Assembly: GCA_016710465.1 (NCBI GenBank)
Contig: JADJVS010000016.1
Span: forward strand, 806,001 to 870,000
Reading direction: 5' to 3'
Source of the DNA: Sulfuritalea sp.
GTDB taxonomy: Bacteria; Pseudomonadota; Gammaproteobacteria; Burkholderiales; Rhodocyclaceae
Length of the DNA stretch: 64,000 nt
Part shown: one piece after another, positions 60,192 through 64,000 of the stretch
How positions within the stretch are numbered: position 1 is the stretch's first letter
Layout of the letters: each line of letters opens with the position of its first letter
Made by a program: the position numbers and the translations under genes
The notes under the pieces: model-generated
What the model was told of the DNA's origin: nothing
The model's input: the letters and a program-made list of their open reading frames with translations, nothing else
The model's database searches: none

Positions 60192-63100
60192 TTACTGCCA
60201 GTTCGCGGCAATAACGGGAGCAAGTACGTCTTGGTAATTCTGCGGCAGCATGGTCTGTCCAGATGAGGGCGGCTCAAAGGCAGCCATGGCCTGAACCAGA
60301 TTCTCGATACGCGCATCGGTCAAATGTCGACCATCCGCCGTCGCGAAATCCTCAACCCGATAGTCGGTGCCCAGATACCAGTTCTCGACAATCAGCTTTT
60401 GGCTGGTGCCGATGATGCTCATCTCAAGATTGTTGCCGACATGCTGCCACCATAGTTGCTCCGCCGATACTCCGGAAAGAATCGCCACGGCGTCCTGATT
60501 TCCCGGCGTCGAATCGTTCTCCCTGACGGTATCGCTGCCATACCCGGCGCCAAAGCGGTAGCTGTCGTTTCCGCTTCCGCCGATCAGGAGGTCGCTGCCC
60601 GCACCACCATCCAGCGTGTCGGCCCCGGCTTTTCCAGTCAAGGTGTTATTGCCCGCACTGCCAGTCAGCACGTTGTCAAGCTCGTTCCCGGCTCCACTGA
60701 TGCTGGCGCCAGTGATCACGAGATTTTCGATGTTGGCACCCAAGGTCCAGGCAACCGCGCTGCGCACCGTATCGTTACCCTGACTTGCCTCCTCAATGGC
60801 CACATCACCCACTTGCGCGACCACAAAGGTGTCGTCGCCAGTGCCACCGATCAGGGTATCGTTCCCTGCCCCACCATCCAGCCAATCGTTTCCGTCCAGA
60901 CCGGAGATCAGGTTGGCGCCACTGTTACCGGTCAGGACATTGGCGATGTCATTGCCAGTTCCATTGATTGCCGACGTTCCGGTCAATGTCAGGTTCTCGA
61001 TGTTCGTTGCCAGGGACCAGGTCAGGGAGCTGCTGACCACATCGGTACCTTCCCCTGCAAACTCGAAAATTGCATCACCGAGGTTATCGACCGTGTATGT
61101 GTCATTTCCGAGGCCGCCACTGATGGTGTCGGCACCGGCGCCCCCATTCAAGGCATTGTTGGCGGAGTTGCCAAGCAACACATTGTCCTGCGCGTTTCCC
61201 GTCCCATTGATCGCCGTGGCACCGGTCAGTATCAGGGTTTCAAGGTTCGCACCCAATGTCCAGGTCACTGTGCTGCGGACCGTGTCGTTGCCTTCACCTG
61301 TTGCTTCAATGATCGTGTCCCCGGTCTGGGCAACCACGTAAATGTCGTCATCGATGCCTCCCACCAGCGTGTCGTTGCCGGCTCCGCCATCAAGCCAGTC
61401 GCTGCCGCCCGATCCCGTCAGGGTGTTGGCGCCGCTGTTCCCGATCAGCACGTTATTCCCCGTATTGCCCGTACCGCTGATTGCAGCACTGCCAGTCAGG
61501 GTCAAATTTTCCACATTGCCATCAAGAACCCAAGCTACCGCGCTGTTGATCGTGTCGTTTCCTTCACCAGCCCCCTCAAGTATCACGTCGCCTGCGACAT
61601 CGACAACATAGATATCGTCGCCAAAACCACCAACGAGGGTATCGATACCTGCACCTCCATTGAGCACATCGTCGCCCTCTCCGCCGATCAATTGGTTTGC
61701 ACCGCTGTTTCCGGTCAAACTATTGCCAAGCGCATTGCCGGTGCCGTTGATCGCCGACGTCCCGGTCAGCGTCAAGTTTTCAATGTGCGATCCCAAGGTC
61801 AGACTGATGCTTGAATTCACCAGGTCCGTGCCTTCGTCAGGATTCTCCTGAACAACATCGCCCGCATTGTCCACCGTGTAGCTGTCGTTGCCTGTTCCGC
61901 CGGTCAAGGTATCCGCGCCGGCCCCACCATTCAAACTGTCGTTCCCCGCACCCCCGGAAAGGCTGTTCGCGCCGCTGTTGCCAGTGAGCACGTTGTTCAA
62001 CTCGTTTCCGATTCCGCTCAGGGCCGCACTTCCCGTCAACGTCAGGTTTTCGCAGTTGGACGAAAGTGTCCAGGCTACCGAACTGCTGATCGTATCCGTA
62101 CCCTCGCCCGCGCACTCGACAATGACATCGGCAAGATTATCGACGATGTAGCTATCATTGTCGGCACCGCCAATCAGCACATCGGCACCGACGCCACCGT
62201 TCAGCGTATCGTTGCCCAATCCTCCGATCAGCGTGTTTTCTCCGGAATTCCCGGTAATGGCATTGTTCAATTCGTTTCCGGTTCCGCTGATCGCGCCACT
62301 ACCTGTCAGCATGAGCTTCTCGACGTTACCGGCCAATGAATAGCTGATACTCGCCTGTACCGTGTCGGTTCCCTCGGCGGCATTCTCGATCACCGTATCG
62401 CCGGAATGGTCGACAACATAGATGTCATTACCCAGTCCGCCAATCAAGGTATCCACTCCCAAGCCGCCGTTGAGCGTATTGGCCGCCGAGTTGCCCCGGA
62501 TCGAATTGTCGAGCGCATTGCCAGTGCCATTGATCGCGCCTGCTGGTTCCAGCAAGACGAGGGATTCGAGATTGTTTCCCAAGGTATGGGTCATGGCGCT
62601 TCTGACGGTATCAATGCCCTCGTCCGCCAATTCGGAGACCACGTCAGACGCATTGTCTACCCAGTAGGTATCGTTGCCGATACCTCCGGCCATCGAATCG
62701 ATGCCGCTGCCACCATTCAGGGTATCGTCACCCTCCCCTCCCATGAGCGTGTCGTTTCCTTCGTTTCCGACAAGCTCGTCGCTTCCATCCAGGCCGGAAA
62801 TAGAATCAGCGCCGGTCGAACCCCAGACGAAGTCGTCGCCTTCGGTGATATTCGTCGTCTTTGCCTCCAGTGTCGCCGCAGTCCATGAGCTCATGTCGCC
62901 AAAAACGAGTTGCTCAATCCTGTAGGAGTTGTCGGAGAACCAGTTCAGGACGGCAATGCTGTCGCCACTGTCTTTCAGCGAAATAAACAGGCTCGCGGCA
63001 TCACGCGTTACACGAAGATCATCCGCATCAATGTCGGTTGCAAGGCGTATCACATCCGAACTGCCTGACGTCTCTGCAATCTGGTCTGCTCCGCTGCCGC

Positions 63101-64000
63101 GACCGAACAGAAAGGTATCGTTGCCTTCGCCACCGTACAAGGTGTCGTTGCCTTCTCCTCCCTCCAGCGTGTCATTGCCGGCATCGCCAGACAGAACATC
63201 CCCACCGGCCAGGCCGTACAGCTTGTCGTTGCCGCTGGTGCCGGTCAGATAGTCCACTCCCGCGGTGCCAATGAACGGCGCCGCCGCAAGCGTTGCCGTG
63301 CTCCATGTCGTCCCGTCGGCGAACTGGACGCTTTCCACCCGGTTCGTCGTCAAGTCAAACCAGCCTTGCACCGTCAATTTGTCCGGCGTGCCCATCACGC
63401 TCAGGTACAGGTTGGATGTGTCTCGCCATGCCGTCACCGCGCCGGGTTCCAATCCCGTGCCCAGCTTGATGACATCGGTTCCCGATGCGTCAACGAGGGT
63501 GTCCTGTCCGAAGCCGGCATCGAACACGTAGATATCGTTGCCCGCGCCGCCGTCCAGTTGGTCGTCTCCGGTGCCTCCCTCCAGCGTGTCATTGCCGGCA
63601 TCGCCAGACAGAACATCCCCACCGGCCAGGCCGTACAGCTTGTCGTTGCCGCTGGTGCCGGTCAGGTAGTCCGCTCCCGCGGTGCCAATGAACAGCGCCG
63701 CCGCCAGCGTGGCAGTGCTCCAGATCGTGTTGTCGGCGAACCTGATGCTTTCGACACGGTTGGTGGTCAGGTCGTACCAGCCTTGAACGATCAGGACATC
63801 CGGGGTGCCGATGATGCCCACATACAGGTTTGACGCATCCCGCCATATCTGGACATCACTTGTGGCGACATCGGCACCGAGCGCAATGACGTCGGTGCCC
63901 ACTGCATCGGTGATCGTGTCCTGGCCGTAGCCGCGAGCAAAAACGTAGGTGTCGTTGCCAGCGCCACCGTCCAGAGCATCGTTGCCAGTACCGCCATCCA
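60192..64000 (-). CDS. giant RTX-repeat calcium-binding protein (5' end beyond window)
   Basis: The visible 1269 C-terminal residues are made of RTX nonapeptides (GGxGxDxL, for example LSGDAGNDTLEGG). They include GTDVIKLGTGLEPGAVTAWR-type beta segments and eight modules of about 85-95 residues with a GTGNALDNSIRGNSAANTL motif, such as NGGLGVDTLIGGLGNDIYVV. Such proteins are usually secreted by type I systems and fold on calcium outside the cell as adhesins, hemolysin-like or S-layer-associated proteins. The C-terminus (QNYQDVLAPVIAANWQ) has no obvious aspartate-rich end. The frame is open to the right edge, so the N-terminal domains and exact role are unknown. Confidence 0.9.
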   Translation of the reverse strand, partial: DGGTGNDALDGGAGNDTYVFARGYGQDTITDAVGTDVIALGADVATSDVQIWRDASNLYVGIIGTPDVLIVQGWYDLTTNRVESIRFADNTIWSTATLAAALFIGTAGADYLTGTSGNDKLYGLAGGDVLSGDAGNDTLEGGTGDDQLDGGAGNDIYVFDAGFGQDTLVDASGTDVIKLGTGLEPGAVTAWRDTSNLYLSVMGTPDKLTVQGWFDLTTNRVESVQFADGTTWSTATLAAAPFIGTAGVDYLTGTSGNDKLYGLAGGDVLSGDAGNDTLEGGEGNDTLYGGEGNDTFLFGRGSGADQIAETSGSSDVIRLATDIDADDLRVTRDAASLFISLKDSGDSIAVLNWFSDNSYRIEQLVFGDMSSWTAATLEAKTTNITEGDDFVWGSTGADSISGLDGSDELVGNEGNDTLMGGEGDDTLNGGSGIDSMAGGIGNDTYWVDNASDVVSELADEGIDTVRSAMTHTLGNNLESLVLLEPAGAINGTGNALDNSIRGNSAANTLNGGLGVDTLIGGLGNDIYVVDHSGDTVIENAAEGTDTVQASISYSLAGNVEKLMLTGSGAISGTGNELNNAITGNSGENTLIGGLGNDTLNGGVGADVLIGGADNDSYIVDNLADVIVECAGEGTDTISSSVAWTLSSNCENLTLTGSAALSGIGNELNNVLTGNSGANSLSGGAGNDSLNGGAGADTLTGGTGNDSYTVDNAGDVVQENPDEGTDLVNSSISLTLGSHIENLTLTGTSAINGTGNALGNSLTGNSGANQLIGGEGDDVLNGGAGIDTLVGGFGDDIYVVDVAGDVILEGAGEGNDTINSAVAWVLDGNVENLTLTGSAAISGTGNTGNNVLIGNSGANTLTGSGGSDWLDGGAGNDTLVGGIDDDIYVVAQTGDTIIEATGEGNDTVRSTVTWTLGANLETLILTGATAINGTGNAQDNVLLGNSANNALNGGAGADTISGGLGNDTYTVDNLGDAIFEFAGEGTDVVSSSLTWSLATNIENLTLTGTSAINGTGNDIANVLTGNSGANLISGLDGNDWLDGGAGNDTLIGGTGDDTFVVAQVGDVAIEEASQGNDTVRSAVAWTLGANIENLVITGASISGAGNELDNVLTGSAGNNTLTGKAGADTLDGGAGSDLLIGGSGNDSYRFGAGYGSDTVRENDSTPGNQDAVAILSGVSAEQLWWQHVGNNLEMSIIGTSQKLIVENWYLGTDYRVEDFATADGRHLTDARIENLVQAMAAFEPPSSGQTMLPQNYQDVLAPVIAANWQ
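63164..63697 (-). repeat. 417-base near-identical tandem duplication in the RTX gene
   Basis: About 115 bases (63164-63280) recur at 63581-63697 with only three or four changes, while the rest of the 139-residue units has diverged much more. The patchy identity suggests gene conversion or a very recent partial duplication. Confidence 0.8.

Noticed and set aside
60456..61814. 452-residue plus-strand open frame opposite the RTX repeats
   Set aside because: Arises from the repetitive GGxGxD codons read backwards; no independent motif.
60600..62600. Regular repeats that could suggest a CRISPR or satellite array
   Set aside because: Period of about 260 bases, in-frame and protein-coding; they are RTX modules, not direct repeats with unique spacers.

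Overview
The window reads as a GC-rich betaproteobacterial chromosome, most likely from the Rhodocyclales or a neighbouring order. This is an inference from gene content and codon style: a lexA-imuA SOS cassette, a glycine-riboswitch gcv operon, EttA, MltD, dnaQ-rnhA-gloB, many PAS/CHASE hybrid kinases and two WS/DGAT acyltransferases. No rRNA, tRNA, CRISPR array or intact insertion sequence was seen. Coding density is very high and no gene-free stretch exceeds about 300 bases.

Layout. 1-2.2 kb: SOS mutagenesis genes (imuA cut by the left edge, lexA with a CTGT-N8-ACAG box), then a GNAT/DUF1778 toxin-antitoxin pair. 2.3-8.0 kb: a visibly less GC-rich block with a membrane-anchored patatin phospholipase, an SGNH hydrolase, a lipoprotein and a small secreted protein. 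8.2-15.8 kb: a tandem glycine riboswitch followed by an unbroken run gcvT-gcvH-gcvP-ACT protein-GST-trhP-lipoyl domain protein, with gaps of 10 bases or less or 4-base overlaps. 15.8-19.6 kb: YiaAB protein, an unknown protein, ccdAB and ettA. 19.6-26.85 kb: an accessory island with an MNT/HEPN pair, four translationally coupled genes (S1-receiver-kinase, receiver-GAF-kinase, lone receiver, membrane coiled-coil protein) and, at its far end, a decayed fragment of ettA. 26.8-33.6 kb: small exported and coiled-coil proteins, RNA modification enzymes rlhA and dusC, and a second ccdAB with a near-perfect operator. 33.7-37.7 kb: FIST sensor protein coupled to a hybrid kinase. 37.7-46.9 kb: a lipid locus (MFS, hemerythrin, two alpha/beta hydrolases, two WS/DGATs) divergent from tetR-SDR-quinone oxidoreductase. 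46.9-53.7 kb: two CHASE-domain kinases placed head to head with a CopD-like membrane protein. 53.7-60 kb: dnaQ, rnhA, a frameshifted methyltransferase, gloB, a Tat-signal caspase-like protein and mltD. 60.2-64 kb: the 3' part of a giant RTX-repeat protein that runs off the right edge.

The strongest candidate for an undescribed system is the 20.35-26.63 kb four-gene phosphorelay module. It has two histidine kinases, three receiver domains, an RNA/ssDNA-binding type S1 domain, a membrane protein and no DNA-binding output, and it sits beside MNT/HEPN genes and is bounded by a partial ettA duplicate. Other notable points are a 21-residue tandem duplication inside GcvT, a dispersed repeat of about 20 bases found both at gene ends and inside unrelated coding sequences (often encoding PAPT), and the patatin/SGNH/lipoprotein cluster.
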